Shown: positions 1-7,074, counted from the first letter of the stretch. The stretch: DNA of 27,386 nt from Streptomyces sp. NRRL F-2664 (GCF_000719345.1 NZ_JOFX01000065.1:1-27386); one strand, 5' to 3'. The notes: generated by a model not told the origin, from the letters alone. Numbers and translations are program-made.

Positions 1-76
1 CAAGGAACGGACGCTTCCTTCGTACTCACCCTCTCGGGCTTTCCTCCGGGCTTCGTTCTGCTGTCCTGCGTTTCCG

Positions 77-82
77 ACTCTA
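77..82 (-). promoter_or_regulatory. Proximal rrn -10 box TAGAGT
   Basis: TAGAGT on the minus strand inside the conserved-looking TCTGATAGAGTCGG stretch. No good -35 hexamer sits 16-18 bp upstream, so it is called from the -10 box and its place in the rRNA leader only. A second TAGAGT at 157-162 is a similar candidate. Confidence 0.45.
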
Positions 83-315
83 TCAGACTCTTTCGGGCCT
101 GACCCCCAGTCAGCGGGGTTTGTCTTCCGGGCTGTTGGGCCCTTCCGACTCCCCAAACTCTAGTGGATTTCCCCGGCGATTCATAATCGGCCTTCGGAAA
201 TGAATTCGGGCACGCCGAAATCGTTCCCAGTGGGAGATCGTGCTGAGTTGGATGCCGCAACGAGGCGGCGGATTCGTTGTCGCCGAAACCTTCCGGCTCC
301 GGGGCAACTCGAAGA

Positions 316-344
316 ACCTTACGGACCTGCCGAGGCGGTGTCAA
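316..344 (-). promoter_or_regulatory. Distal rrn promoter, TTGACA-17-TAAGGT
   Basis: On the minus strand a perfect TTGACA (344-339) is followed after exactly 17 bp by TAAGGT (321-316). This is one of the closest matches to the vegetative sigma (HrdB) consensus in the window. It lies just past the stop codon of the MarR gene and points into the rRNA leader. Confidence 0.7.
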
Positions 345-353
345 CCCGGGTGG

Positions 354-890
354 TCAGTGGGGCGACTGGAGGTCTTCCACCCGGTCGAGCAGGCGCGTGA
401 GCATGTCGCCCAGCAGCCCGCGCTCCGCCGTCGAGAGGTCCTGGAGGAGGTCCTCCTCGAAGATCGTCGCCGCGCGCATCGCGTCCAGCCACTTGCTGCG
501 GCCCTCGTCCGTGAGCCCCACGATCACGCGGACCCTGTTGGACTCGTCCCGCTCGCGGGTGACCAGGCCCTCCGACGTCATGCGGTCGATCCGGTGGGTC
601 ATCGCCGCCGGCGTGAGACCCAGCTGCTTCGCGAGCTCGCTCGGCCCCATCCGGTACGGAGCACCGGAGAGGACGAGGGCCTTGAGGACCTCCCACTCCG
701 CGTTGCTGATGCCCAGGGCCGCCGTCTGGCGTCCGTACGCGACGTTCATGCGGCGGTTCAGCCGGCTCAGCGCCGAGACGACCTTCTCGACCTGGGGGTC
801 GAGGTCCTGGAACTCGCGCTGGTAGACGGCGATCTGCTCATCGAGGCTCGGCTCGGGGACGGGCGTCGTGCCGTCCGGGGTGTCACCCAT
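354..890 (-). CDS. MarR-family transcriptional regulator
   Basis: 178-residue protein of normal MarR length. The winged helix-turn-helix covers about residues 50-125: the recognition part reads GPSELAKQLGLTPAAMTHRIDRM, split here as GPSELAKQLGLT then PAAMTHRIDRM, and the wing contains ERDESNRVRVIVGLTDEGR. Flanking helices would form the dimer interface. MarR proteins bind palindromic operators and are usually released by small phenolic or lipophilic ligands. The gene is divergent from an MFS transporter 111 bp away, the classic arrangement of a MarR repressor and the efflux pump it controls. The start ATG at 890 has no strong ribosome binding site; a weak GATACT 7 nt upstream could serve a leaderless transcript. 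Ligand unknown. Confidence 0.9.
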   Translation of the reverse strand: MGDTPDGTTPVPEPSLDEQIAVYQREFQDLDPQVEKVVSALSRLNRRMNVAYGRQTAALGISNAEWEVLKALVLSGAPYRMGPSELAKQLGLTPAAMTHRIDRMTSEGLVTRERDESNRVRVIVGLTDEGRSKWLDAMRAATIFEEDLLQDLSTAERGLLGDMLTRLLDRVEDLQSPH

Positions 891-954
891 GGGTCGAAGT
901 ATCGCACGGACCCGTTGGCGTCTAACTCCTTCGGTGTGTAGTGTTAAGCATCGA

Positions 955-970
955 ACTTTAGCTATGAAGT
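955..970. promoter_or_regulatory. Candidate MarR operator between the MarR and MFS genes
   Basis: Imperfect palindrome with arms ACTT (955-958) and AAGT (967-970), five of eight pairs matching, in an A+T-richer patch of the 111-bp divergent spacer. It is followed by a short direct repeat of CTTCAGT (about 971-984). Placement fits an operator controlling both genes; there is no other support. Confidence 0.35.
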
Positions 971-1001
971 CTTCAGTCTTCAGTTATCAGGCAGGTGAGA
1001 A

Positions 1002-2297
1002 GTGACCAAGGTGATGGGCGCCGCGATGCGGCGGATCCAGGCCGGGAACGCGCTGACGGCGTTCGGCATCGGCTTCACGGTTCCGTTCCTCTACATCTAC
1101 GTGGCGCAGGTGCGGGGTCTGGGGTCCATGGCCGCCACGAGCGCGTTCGTGGCCTTCGCCCTGGGCGCTCTCGTCGCGCTGCCCTTCACCGGTCGGGTCA
1201 TCGACCGGCGCGGTCCGGTGCCCGTGGTCATGGGAGCGGCTGTCGCCGCCTCGGCGGGGGCGCTCGCGCTCGGCCTCTCCTCCGGGATCGTGCCCATCCT
1301 GCTGTCCGCGCTGGCGCTCGGTGCCGGCCAGGCCGTGATGCAGCCGGCCCTGGCCACGATGATCGTCTGGTGTTCCACGCCGTCCACCCGGACCCGTGCC
1401 TTCGCCCTGCAGTTCTTCATGCAGAACCTGGGTCTGGGCATCGGCGGGCTTCTCGGCGGTCAGATCGTCGACGAGAGCCGGCCCGGGAGCTTCACCCTGC
1501 TGTTCGGCATCGAGGCCGTGATGTTCCTGGTGCTGGCGGGCGTCGTCGCCACCGTGCGCCTGCCGCACGCGCCGGCCATCAAGGACGCCATGCCGAGGGA
1601 TCCCGCGCAGTCCGGTGGCAGCGGCTGGAAGCGGCTGCTGCGGCACAAGGCCATGGTGCAGCTGTGCGTGCTGGGTTTCGTCGTGTTCTTCGCCTGCTAC
1701 GGACAGTTCGAGTCGGGTCTGGCCGCCTTCGGTACGGAGGCCGCCGGGATCTCCCCCTCCACGCTCGGTTTCGCCCTCGCCGCCAACACCGGTGCGATCG
1801 TCCTCGCCCAGTTCGTCGTCCTGAGGCTGGTCGAGAAGCGCCGGCGGTCCCGTGTGATCGCCCTGGTCGGGCTGATCTGGACCGCGGCGTGGCTGATCGC
1901 CGGCTTCTCAGGGCTGGGGCACGGCAGCACGATGATGGCCGCCGCCGCGTTCATCACCACGTACGCGCTCTTCGGCATCGGCGAGGCCATGCTGTCGCCG
2001 ACGCTGGCACCGCTGGTGGCGGACCTGGCGCCCGAGGGGTCGGTGGGCCAGTACAACTCGGCCTTCGCGCTGGTCAAGCAGATGGCGCTGGCGCTGGGGC
2101 CGCTCGGGGTGCCGCTCGGTGCCGGAGCTCCGATGCTCTACATCGCGGTCTTCGTGCTCGTGTCGCTGGGCATCGCGGCGCTGGCGCTGCGGCTCGGCAG
2201 GGGTCTGACGCCGATGCAGGACAACCCGGTGCTGGCGAGCAGGGTCGTCGCGCAGGGCGGTCCGGCCGTCGCGGCGAAGGAGCGCGTACCCGCCTAG
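1002..2297 (+). CDS. MFS transporter, probable drug or metabolite efflux
   Basis: 431-residue integral membrane protein with about 12 hydrophobic segments in two halves, typical of the major facilitator superfamily. A motif-A-like loop GRVIDRRGPVPVV follows the second segment (about residues 65-78), and a cytoplasmic middle loop (about 185-210) carries charged residues. It would use the proton gradient to export or import a small solute across the plasma membrane. GTG at 1002 is preceded by AGGTGA at 993-998, a good ribosome binding site; GTG 1011 and ATG 1014 are alternative starts. The divergent MarR gene suggests efflux of a compound sensed by that regulator. Substrate cannot be read from the sequence. 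Confidence 0.85.
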   Translation: MTKVMGAAMRRIQAGNALTAFGIGFTVPFLYIYVAQVRGLGSMAATSAFVAFALGALVALPFTGRVIDRRGPVPVVMGAAVAASAGALALGLSSGIVPILLSALALGAGQAVMQPALATMIVWCSTPSTRTRAFALQFFMQNLGLGIGGLLGGQIVDESRPGSFTLLFGIEAVMFLVLAGVVATVRLPHAPAIKDAMPRDPAQSGGSGWKRLLRHKAMVQLCVLGFVVFFACYGQFESGLAAFGTEAAGISPSTLGFALAANTGAIVLAQFVVLRLVEKRRRSRVIALVGLIWTAAWLIAGFSGLGHGSTMMAAAAFITTYALFGIGEAMLSPTLAPLVADLAPEGSVGQYNSAFALVKQMALALGPLGVPLGAGAPMLYIAVFVLVSLGIAALALRLGRGLTPMQDNPVLASRVVAQGGPAVAAKERVPA

Positions 2298-2321
2298 AGC
2301 GTGTACGCACGGCGTTGTGCC

Positions 2322-2353
2322 GGAGGCCCCGGTCCTGGTGGACCGGGGCCTCC
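2322..2353. terminator. Bidirectional hairpin terminator between the MFS and SpoIIE-type genes
   Basis: Perfect 13-bp stem GGAGGCCCCGGTC / GACCGGGGCCTCC with a 6-nt loop, lying between two convergent stop codons (2297 and 2365). There is no T tract, as is common for Streptomyces terminators. Confidence 0.8.
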
Positions 2354-2364
2354 CGTGCGTCCGG

Positions 2365-4176
2365 CTACCTGTCCGGCAGGGCGAACTCGCACCAGACGGC
2401 CTTGCCGCCGCCGGGGGTGCGGCGGGATCCCCAGGAGGAGGCGATGGTGGCCACGATCGAGATGCCGCGGCCCGTCTCGTCGGCCGGCTCGGCGCGGCGG
2501 CGGCGCGGCAGGTGGTCGTCTCCGTCGGTGACTTCGATGATCAGCCGGCGGTCGGTGCGGCGCAGCCGCAGGCGCATGGGCGGCGTGCCGTGCTGGAGGG
2601 AGTTCGCGACGAGCTCGCTGGCGGCGAGGACGCCGAGGTCGCACAGCTCGACGGGGAAGCGCCAGGAGGCGAGGACACCCTGGGCGAAAGCGCGGGCGCG
2701 CGGGGCCGCCTCGACGCCGCCGAGGAGTTCCAGACCGGCGTTGTGGAAGAGTTCGGCGTCCGCCCCGGCGCGGGCGGGCTGCTGGAGCACCATCACGGCG
2801 ACGTCGTCGTCGTGGTCGGCGTCCACCCCGAGGGCGCGCATGAGGCGGTCGCAGATGACGCTCGGGGTGCCCTGGGCGCCGGCGAGGGCGCGTTCGAGGG
2901 CGGCGACGCCCTCGTCGATGTCCTCACCGCGGCGTTCGACCAGGCCGTCGGTGTAGAGGACGGCGGTGGAGCCGGGGCCGAGCGGGATGGTGCCGGAGGT
3001 GTGCAGCCAGCCGCCGGTGCCGAGCGGCGGGCCGGTGGGATCGGCGGCTCTGCGTACGGTGCCGTGCTCGTCGCGGACCAGGATCGGCAGGTGCCCGGCG
3101 GAGGCGTAGGCGAGCAGGCCCTCGTTGGGGTCGTGGACGGCGTACACGCAGGTGGCGATCTGGCTGGCGTCGATCTCGGCCGCGAGTCCGTCGAGCAGCT
3201 GGAGCACCTCGTGCGGGGGCAGGTCGAGGCGGGCGTAGGCCCGGACGGCGGTGCGGAGCTGGCCCATGACGGCGGCGGCGCGGACGCCGCGGCCCATGAC
3301 GTCGCCGATGACGAGGGCGGTGCGGCCGGCGCCGAGGGTGATGACGTCGTACCAGTCGCCGCCGACGGCGGCCTCGGTGCCGCCGGGCTGGTAGGTGGCG
3401 GCGATGCGGAGGTCGTCGGGCTGTTCCAGTTCCTGCGGGAGCAGGGAGCGCTGGAGGGTGACGGCGGCCTCGCGCTGGCGGCGTTCGCTGGCGCGGAGCC
3501 GGTCGACGGCTTCGGCGTGGTCGGTGACGTCGGCGAGGTGGATCAGGACGCCGGTGCGCTGGGCCTGCGCTTCCGGCGTGGCCGGGCCGGCGGTCGGCGT
3601 CGCGGGGCCGGGGAACTCGACGGGGGTGCAGGTAACGGTGTACGAGCTGCCGCCGCCGGGTGCGGTGCGGTTCTTCGCGGTTCGGGGCTTGCCGCTGCGC
3701 TGGACCTGGTCGAGGAGCGGGAGGAGGCCGAGGTCGCCCAGCTCGGGGAGGGCTTCGTGGGCGGGGGCGCCGGGGGTGCGGGGGCCGAAGCCGGCGGTGT
3801 AGGCGTCGTTGACGTAGGCGACACGGTGGTCGGGGCCGTGGACGAGGGCCACGAGGGCGGGGAGCCGGCCGAGGACTTCGCGGACGGAGAGCTCGTCGAG
3901 GGCGGGCACGGCGGTGAGGGTGCCGGTCCGCTGGGCGGGGGTGGTGCCGGTGCCCGGTGCGGTGGCGCCACCGGTCCCGGATCCGGAGACCGTGGGGTCG
4001 GCGGGGTGGCCGTCGGCGTCGGGCGCGGACCGGTCCGCTCCGGGGTCGGTGCGGCCGCCGCGGGCTGCCGGGACGGCGCCTTCGCCGCGCTTGGCCTGGG
4101 CGGCGGCGTGCTGGGTCCGGGCGGCGGCGCGGCGCTGCGTTCCGGGAAACCGGGCGCTCCAGCGCGTGAAGTTCAC
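2365..4176 (-). CDS. PAS domain, SpoIIE-type PP2C phosphatase and HATPase_c kinase-like protein
   Basis: About 603 residues in four parts. A basic, Pro/Ala-rich N-terminal stretch (1-90) is followed by a PAS-like sensor domain (about 95-225). Next is a SpoIIE/PP2C serine phosphatase (about 245-440) with metal-site motifs GGDWYDV near 270, GDVMGRG near 290, TDGLVERR and DDDVAVMVL. Last is a C-terminal HATPase domain of the RsbW/SpoIIAB type with N-box ELVANSLQHG near 518 and G-box GRGISI near 568. Both catalytic modules look intact, so it could both phosphorylate and dephosphorylate an anti-sigma antagonist. No transmembrane segment is seen. GTG 4176 is chosen, with GAGG 10 nt upstream; TTG 4185 would add three residues but has the GAGG almost touching it. 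No sigma or antagonist partner lies nearby. Confidence 0.88.
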   Translation of the reverse strand: MNFTRWSARFPGTQRRAAARTQHAAAQAKRGEGAVPAARGGRTDPGADRSAPDADGHPADPTVSGSGTGGATAPGTGTTPAQRTGTLTAVPALDELSVREVLGRLPALVALVHGPDHRVAYVNDAYTAGFGPRTPGAPAHEALPELGDLGLLPLLDQVQRSGKPRTAKNRTAPGGGSSYTVTCTPVEFPGPATPTAGPATPEAQAQRTGVLIHLADVTDHAEAVDRLRASERRQREAAVTLQRSLLPQELEQPDDLRIAATYQPGGTEAAVGGDWYDVITLGAGRTALVIGDVMGRGVRAAAVMGQLRTAVRAYARLDLPPHEVLQLLDGLAAEIDASQIATCVYAVHDPNEGLLAYASAGHLPILVRDEHGTVRRAADPTGPPLGTGGWLHTSGTIPLGPGSTAVLYTDGLVERRGEDIDEGVAALERALAGAQGTPSVICDRLMRALGVDADHDDDVAVMVLQQPARAGADAELFHNAGLELLGGVEAAPRARAFAQGVLASWRFPVELCDLGVLAASELVANSLQHGTPPMRLRLRRTDRRLIIEVTDGDDHLPRRRRAEPADETGRGISIVATIASSWGSRRTPGGGKAVWCEFALPDR

Positions 4177-4256
4177 TGCGTTCAAGCCTCGTGGTGTCGC
4201 GAGTGGTCGCTGTGTCGCTCGTGGGCGGTCGCTGACGGGACGGTGTCACTCTGTGC

Positions 4257-4272
4257 AGGTGTGAGCACACCT
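4257..4272. promoter_or_regulatory. Perfect-arm palindrome upstream of the SpoIIE-type gene
   Basis: AGGTGTG-AG-CACACCT, 7-bp arms with a 2-bp centre, about 80 bp upstream of the SpoIIE-type start. Size and symmetry are those of a dimeric repressor site. No regulator can be assigned. Confidence 0.4.
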
Positions 4273-4274
4273 AT

Positions 4275-4295
4275 GGTCACACGTCCAGTGTGGCC
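4275..4295. repeat. Inverted repeat downstream of the NADH dehydrogenase gene
   Basis: GGTCACAC and GTGTGGCC separated by GTCCA, 8-bp arms with one mismatch. It lies just after the stop of the leftward NADH dehydrogenase gene (4312), so it could be its terminator, or a second operator beside the palindrome at 4257-4272. Confidence 0.4.
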
Positions 4296-4311
4296 GACCG
4301 CACTGACAACG

Positions 4312-5742
4312 TCAGCCCTGGCCGTTCTGCGGGGGGTTGGGGGCGAGCGGCGGGGGAGGTGACTTGGGTCCGCCGCCTGCCGCCAGTTCGAATTCTGCCC
4401 TGGGGTGTTCGAGTGAGCCAAGGGAGACGATCTCACGCTTGAAGAGGCCGGAGAGGGTCCATTCGGCAAGTACGCGCATTTTCCGGTTGAAGCTCGGGAC
4501 GCGGCTGAGGTGGTAGGCGCGGTGCATGAACCAGGCGGGGTAGCGCTTGAGCTTGCGTCCGTAGACGTGGGCGACGCCCTTGTGGAGGCCGAGGGAGGCG
4601 ACGGAGCCCGCGTACTTGTGCGCGTACTCGGTGAGGACCTCGCCGCGCAGGGCGGCGATGAGGTTGTCGGCCAGGACCTTGGCCTGGCGGACGGCGTGCT
4701 GGGCGTTGGGGGCGCACTCGCGGCGGGGGCCCTCGGTGCCGGGCGGGGCGGTGATGTCGGGGACGGCGGCGGCGTCGCCGGCTGCCCAGGCGTGCTCGAC
4801 GCCCTCGACGGTGAGGAAGGAGGTGCAGACGAGGCGGCCGCGCTCGTTCCTGGGGAGGTCGGTCGAGGCGAGGACGGGGTGGGGTTTGACGCCGGCGGTC
4901 CAGACGATGGTGCGGGTGGGGAAGCGGGCGCCGTCGCTGAGGACGGCGACGCGGTCCTCGCAGGATTCGAGCCGGGTCTCCAGGCGGACGTCGATGTTGC
5001 GGCTGCGCAGTTCGCGGACCGTGTAGACGCCCATCTCCAGGCCGACCTCGGGGAGGATGCGGTCACTGGCCTCGACGAGGACCCACTTCATGTCCTCGGG
5101 CTTGATGTTGTGGTAGTACCGCGCCGCGTAGCGGGCCATGTCCTCCAGCTCACCCAGGGCTTCGACGCCCGCGAAGCCGCCTCCGACGAAGACGAACGTG
5201 AGGGCGGCGTCGCGGACGGCGGGGTCGCGGGTGGAGGAGGCGATGTCCATCTGTTCGATGACGTGGTTGCGCAGGCCGATGGCTTCTTCGACGGTCTTGA
5301 AACCGATGCCGTAGTCGGCGAGACCCGGCACGGGGAGGGTGCGGGAGACGGAGCCGGGGGCGAGGACGAGCTCGTCGTACTCGATCTCGACGGGGCCGAC
5401 GCCCTCGTCGGCGGTGGCGAGGGTGTTGACGGTCGCGGTCCGCTTGGCGTGGTCGATGCTCGCGGCCTGGCCGATGACGATGTGGCACTTGGTCAGGACG
5501 CGGCGCAGCGGGACCACGACATGGCGCGGGGAGATGGCGCCCGCGGCCGCTTCCGGGAGGAAGGGCTGGTACGTCATGTACGGCTCGGGCGTGACCACCG
5601 TGACCTCGGCTTCTCCCGCTCTGAGCTTTCGCTGGAGCCGGAGCGCCGTATACATGCCGACGTAGCCGCCGCCGACGACCAGGATGCGCGTGCGGGGCGG
5701 GGTACCGGGGGCCGTGCCCCGGGAGTTAGCAGCCTTCACCAT
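4312..5742 (-). CDS. ndh: Type II NADH dehydrogenase (NAD(P)/FAD-dependent oxidoreductase)
   Basis: 476 residues from ATG 5742. It has an N-terminal FAD-binding ILVVGGGYVGMYTALRL (about 16-32), the family stretch YMTYQPFLPEAAAGAISPRH, a second nucleotide-binding FVFVGGGFAGVEALGE (about 180-195), and IVWTAGVKPHPVLA and WAAGDAAAVPD near the second FAD contact. The C-terminal part (YPAWFMHRAYHLSRVPSFNRKM and WTLSGLF) matches the amphipathic membrane-binding end of actinobacterial NDH-2. It would pass electrons from NADH to menaquinone at the inner face of the membrane without pumping protons. The frame stays open upstream to 5970, but that region lacks family similarity and the NDH fold begins shortly after 5742; no strong ribosome binding site is visible. 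Divergent from atrA, as I recall for SCO4119/SCO4118. Confidence 0.88.
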   Translation of the reverse strand: MVKAANSRGTAPGTPPRTRILVVGGGYVGMYTALRLQRKLRAGEAEVTVVTPEPYMTYQPFLPEAAAGAISPRHVVVPLRRVLTKCHIVIGQAASIDHAKRTATVNTLATADEGVGPVEIEYDELVLAPGSVSRTLPVPGLADYGIGFKTVEEAIGLRNHVIEQMDIASSTRDPAVRDAALTFVFVGGGFAGVEALGELEDMARYAARYYHNIKPEDMKWVLVEASDRILPEVGLEMGVYTVRELRSRNIDVRLETRLESCEDRVAVLSDGARFPTRTIVWTAGVKPHPVLASTDLPRNERGRLVCTSFLTVEGVEHAWAAGDAAAVPDITAPPGTEGPRRECAPNAQHAVRQAKVLADNLIAALRGEVLTEYAHKYAGSVASLGLHKGVAHVYGRKLKRYPAWFMHRAYHLSRVPSFNRKMRVLAEWTLSGLFKREIVSLGSLEHPRAEFELAAGGGPKSPPPPLAPNPPQNGQG

Positions 5743-6075
5743 CCCATGACGCAACGTGGCCGGGAGTTTGTCCACAGGCCCGACACATTGTGTGACCGGT
5801 GACGGCCCCGGGACGGGGCATCGCAGCACCCTGCGCAGCGGTGGAACTGCGCAGGTCAGAGCGGGCGGAGAGGCGAGTTCCGGGGATGCGGAGGGGAAAA
5901 GTGGGGGTGAATGCTCCGATCGGGCGGTGGTCCGTCCGGGGCTGCCTCTTCTGAATTGACTCTGGCTCAACTATGTTCGTATCTCGTCGAGGACCGGGCC
6001 TGAGACCGTGGCCCCTCTCGGCGTGAAGGCGGGGAGTGTCTCCGGGGGGAGACAAATGATTACCGGGGGATACAT
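5743..6075. promoter_or_regulatory. Divergent ndh / atrA control region
   Basis: 333-bp spacer without a convincing long gene. Seen in it: palindrome ACACA-T-TGTGT at 5783-5793, about 41 bp upstream of ndh; a possible atrA promoter TTGACT (5956-5961) and TATCTC (5980-5985) 18 bp apart; and, close to atrA, two competing hairpins and a 7-codon mini-ORF listed separately. The last 130 bp before atrA are distinctly richer in A+T than neighbouring coding DNA. Confidence 0.55.
6033..6053 (+). promoter_or_regulatory. Two mutually exclusive hairpins at the leader ribosome binding site of atrA
   Basis: GTCTCC (6038-6043) can pair with GGAGAC (6048-6053) across GGGG, burying the ribosome binding site of the mini-ORF that starts 3 nt later. 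The same CTCC (6040-6043) can instead pair with GGAG (6033-6036) across TGT, leaving the site free. The two structures cannot form together. The second stem is only 4 bp, so this is suggestive rather than certain. Confidence 0.4.
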
Positions 6076-6079
6076 ATGA
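6056..6079 (+). CDS. 7-codon leader mini-ORF overlapping the atrA start
   Basis: ATG at 6056 preceded by GGGGGGAG (6044-6051) at ideal spacing encodes M-I-T-G-G-Y-I and stops at TGA 6077-6079. The stop overlaps the atrA ATG (6076-6078) as ATGA, the usual geometry of translational coupling. The atrA ribosome binding site GGGGGA (6065-6070) lies inside the mini-ORF, so ribosomes translating the leader would cross it. It is too short for coding statistics; the case rests on its ribosome binding site, position and overlap. Confidence 0.45.
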   Translation: MITGGYI

Positions 6080-6852
6080 ACATTTCCGATTTCCATGGTT
6101 CTGCGACCGCGCTCTCGGTCGAAAGCGCCGGTCGTGCCCTGACCAGCCCGACCACGCACGGCGTGGGGCGTTCCACGCCGCTACGCGTCGACGCCCAGCG
6201 CAATCTGGAGCACGTGCTGCGCGCGGCCCGGGAGGTCTTCGGCGAACTGGGCTACGGGGCACCGATGGAGGACGTGGCACGCCGCGCCCGGGTCGGTGTG
6301 GGCACCGTGTACCGGCGGTTCCCGAGCAAGGACGTCCTGGTCCGGCGGATAGCCGAGGAGGAGACCGCCCGGCTGACCGAGCAGGCTCGGACCGCGCTGG
6401 GTCAGGAGGAGGAGCCGTGGCAGGCGCTGTCGCGCTTCCTGCGCACCTCCGTGGCATCGGGCGCCGGGCGGCTGCTGCCGCCGCAGGTGCTGCGCGTCGG
6501 CTCGACCGCTGAGGAGGCGGCCGAGGAGGCGGAGGAGGCGCGGGTTCCGCACCAGCGCCAGGCGGCCGAGGCGGCCGCGGCTCCCGGCCTGCGAGTCGTC
6601 GGTTCCGCGCGGAGCGGGGCCGAGGACGAGCCGTCGGAGGACGCCGGGGCGGGTGCGCTGCTGGAGGTCGTCGGCCGGCTGGTGCACCGGGCGCGGGAGG
6701 CCGGTGAGCTGCGTGCCGATGTCACGGTGGCCGATGTGCTGCTGGTGATAGCGACGGCGGCGCCGGCGCTGCCCGACCCGGCGCAGCAGGCTGCCGCTTC
6801 GACCCGGCTGCTCGACATCCTGCTCGAAGGGCTGCGCTCCCGGACGGCGTGA
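6076..6852 (+). CDS. atrA: TetR-family regulator, probable AtrA
   Basis: 258 residues. After a non-conserved N-terminal stretch of about 40 residues comes a TetR helix-turn-helix (about 42-95): NLEHVLRAAREVFGELGYG, then MEDVARRARVGVGTVYRRF and PSKDVLV. The ligand-binding half includes EEPWQALSRFLRTSVASGAG and LLPPQVLRVG, which I recall from AtrA orthologues, and a Glu/Ala-rich middle insert. AtrA (SCO4118 in S. coelicolor) activates actII-ORF4 and other antibiotic and carbon-uptake genes. The position next to the NADH dehydrogenase gene supports the assignment. ATG 6076 has GGGGGA 5 nt upstream. Expression may depend on coupling to the mini-ORF. The symbol rests on memory of the family and neighbourhood, not on alignment. 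Confidence 0.82.
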   Translation: MNISDFHGSATALSVESAGRALTSPTTHGVGRSTPLRVDAQRNLEHVLRAAREVFGELGYGAPMEDVARRARVGVGTVYRRFPSKDVLVRRIAEEETARLTEQARTALGQEEEPWQALSRFLRTSVASGAGRLLPPQVLRVGSTAEEAAEEAEEARVPHQRQAAEAAAAPGLRVVGSARSGAEDEPSEDAGAGALLEVVGRLVHRAREAGELRADVTVADVLLVIATAAPALPDPAQQAAASTRLLDILLEGLRSRTA

Positions 6853-6865
6853 TCCCGGCGGGTCG

Positions 6866-6902
6866 GCGCCGGCCCGTGGGCGGGTCGGTGCCGGGCCGGC
6901 GC
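6866..6902 (+). terminator. Hairpin downstream of atrA
   Basis: Perfect 10-bp arms GCGCCGGCCC (6866-6875) and GGGCCGGCGC (6893-6902) beginning 14 bp after the atrA stop, loop 17 nt, no T tract. The rest of the 266-bp gap to the sigma gene is G+C-rich and shows no gene. Confidence 0.5.
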
Positions 6903-7052
6903 GGCCCCTGGGTCCGCTTGTGACGTCGCGTCGGGCCGGTGCAGGGCCGCGGCGGGCCGCTGGGGCGGTGGCGCGGGCGTTCGGCGGCGGGGCGCTTCGG
7001 CGGCGGGCCGAAACCTGCCCGGACGGGTGGATGGTGCGCAGACGGGTCCGAC

Positions 7053-7074
7053 GCGTGTCCGCCATGTGACACGC
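7053..7074. promoter_or_regulatory. Inverted repeat upstream of the sigma-factor gene
   Basis: GCGTGTC (7053-7059) and GACACGC (7068-7074), perfect 7-bp arms around an 8-bp spacer, ending 44 bp before the start codon. Dimensions fit a dimeric regulator site overlapping the promoter, but a 5'-UTR hairpin is equally possible. Confidence 0.35.

Larger units (their letters stand above)
1..344 (-). promoter_or_regulatory. Upstream promoter and leader region of an rRNA operon (16S gene off the left edge)
   Basis: Read leftwards, positions 1-200 match what I recall of the leader upstream of Streptomyces 16S rRNA genes: a stretch around TCTGATAGAGTCGGAAACGC, then a purine-rich stretch ending GTCCGTTCCTTG at the window edge, which in known operons continues into GAGAACTCAACAGCG. 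Several promoters in series are typical of Streptomyces rrn operons. Here a consensus-like one lies at 316-344, and TAGAGT -10 boxes lie at 157-162 and 77-82 on the minus strand. No protein gene is convincing in this stretch. The identity is from memory; the promoter boxes are seen directly. Confidence 0.7.

Noticed and set aside
240..941. Rightward 233-codon frame over the MarR gene
   Set aside because: Antisense shadow; the leftward frame encodes a clear MarR protein.
2317..4362. 681-codon rightward open frame opposite the SpoIIE-type gene
   Set aside because: Gly/Val/Ala-rich antisense shadow, common in high-G+C DNA. The leftward frame has intact PAS, PP2C and HATPase motifs.
5743..5970. 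N-terminal extension of the NADH dehydrogenase to a TTG at 5970
   Set aside because: The added 76 residues have no family similarity, the codon bias falls off, and this DNA must hold the divergent promoters.
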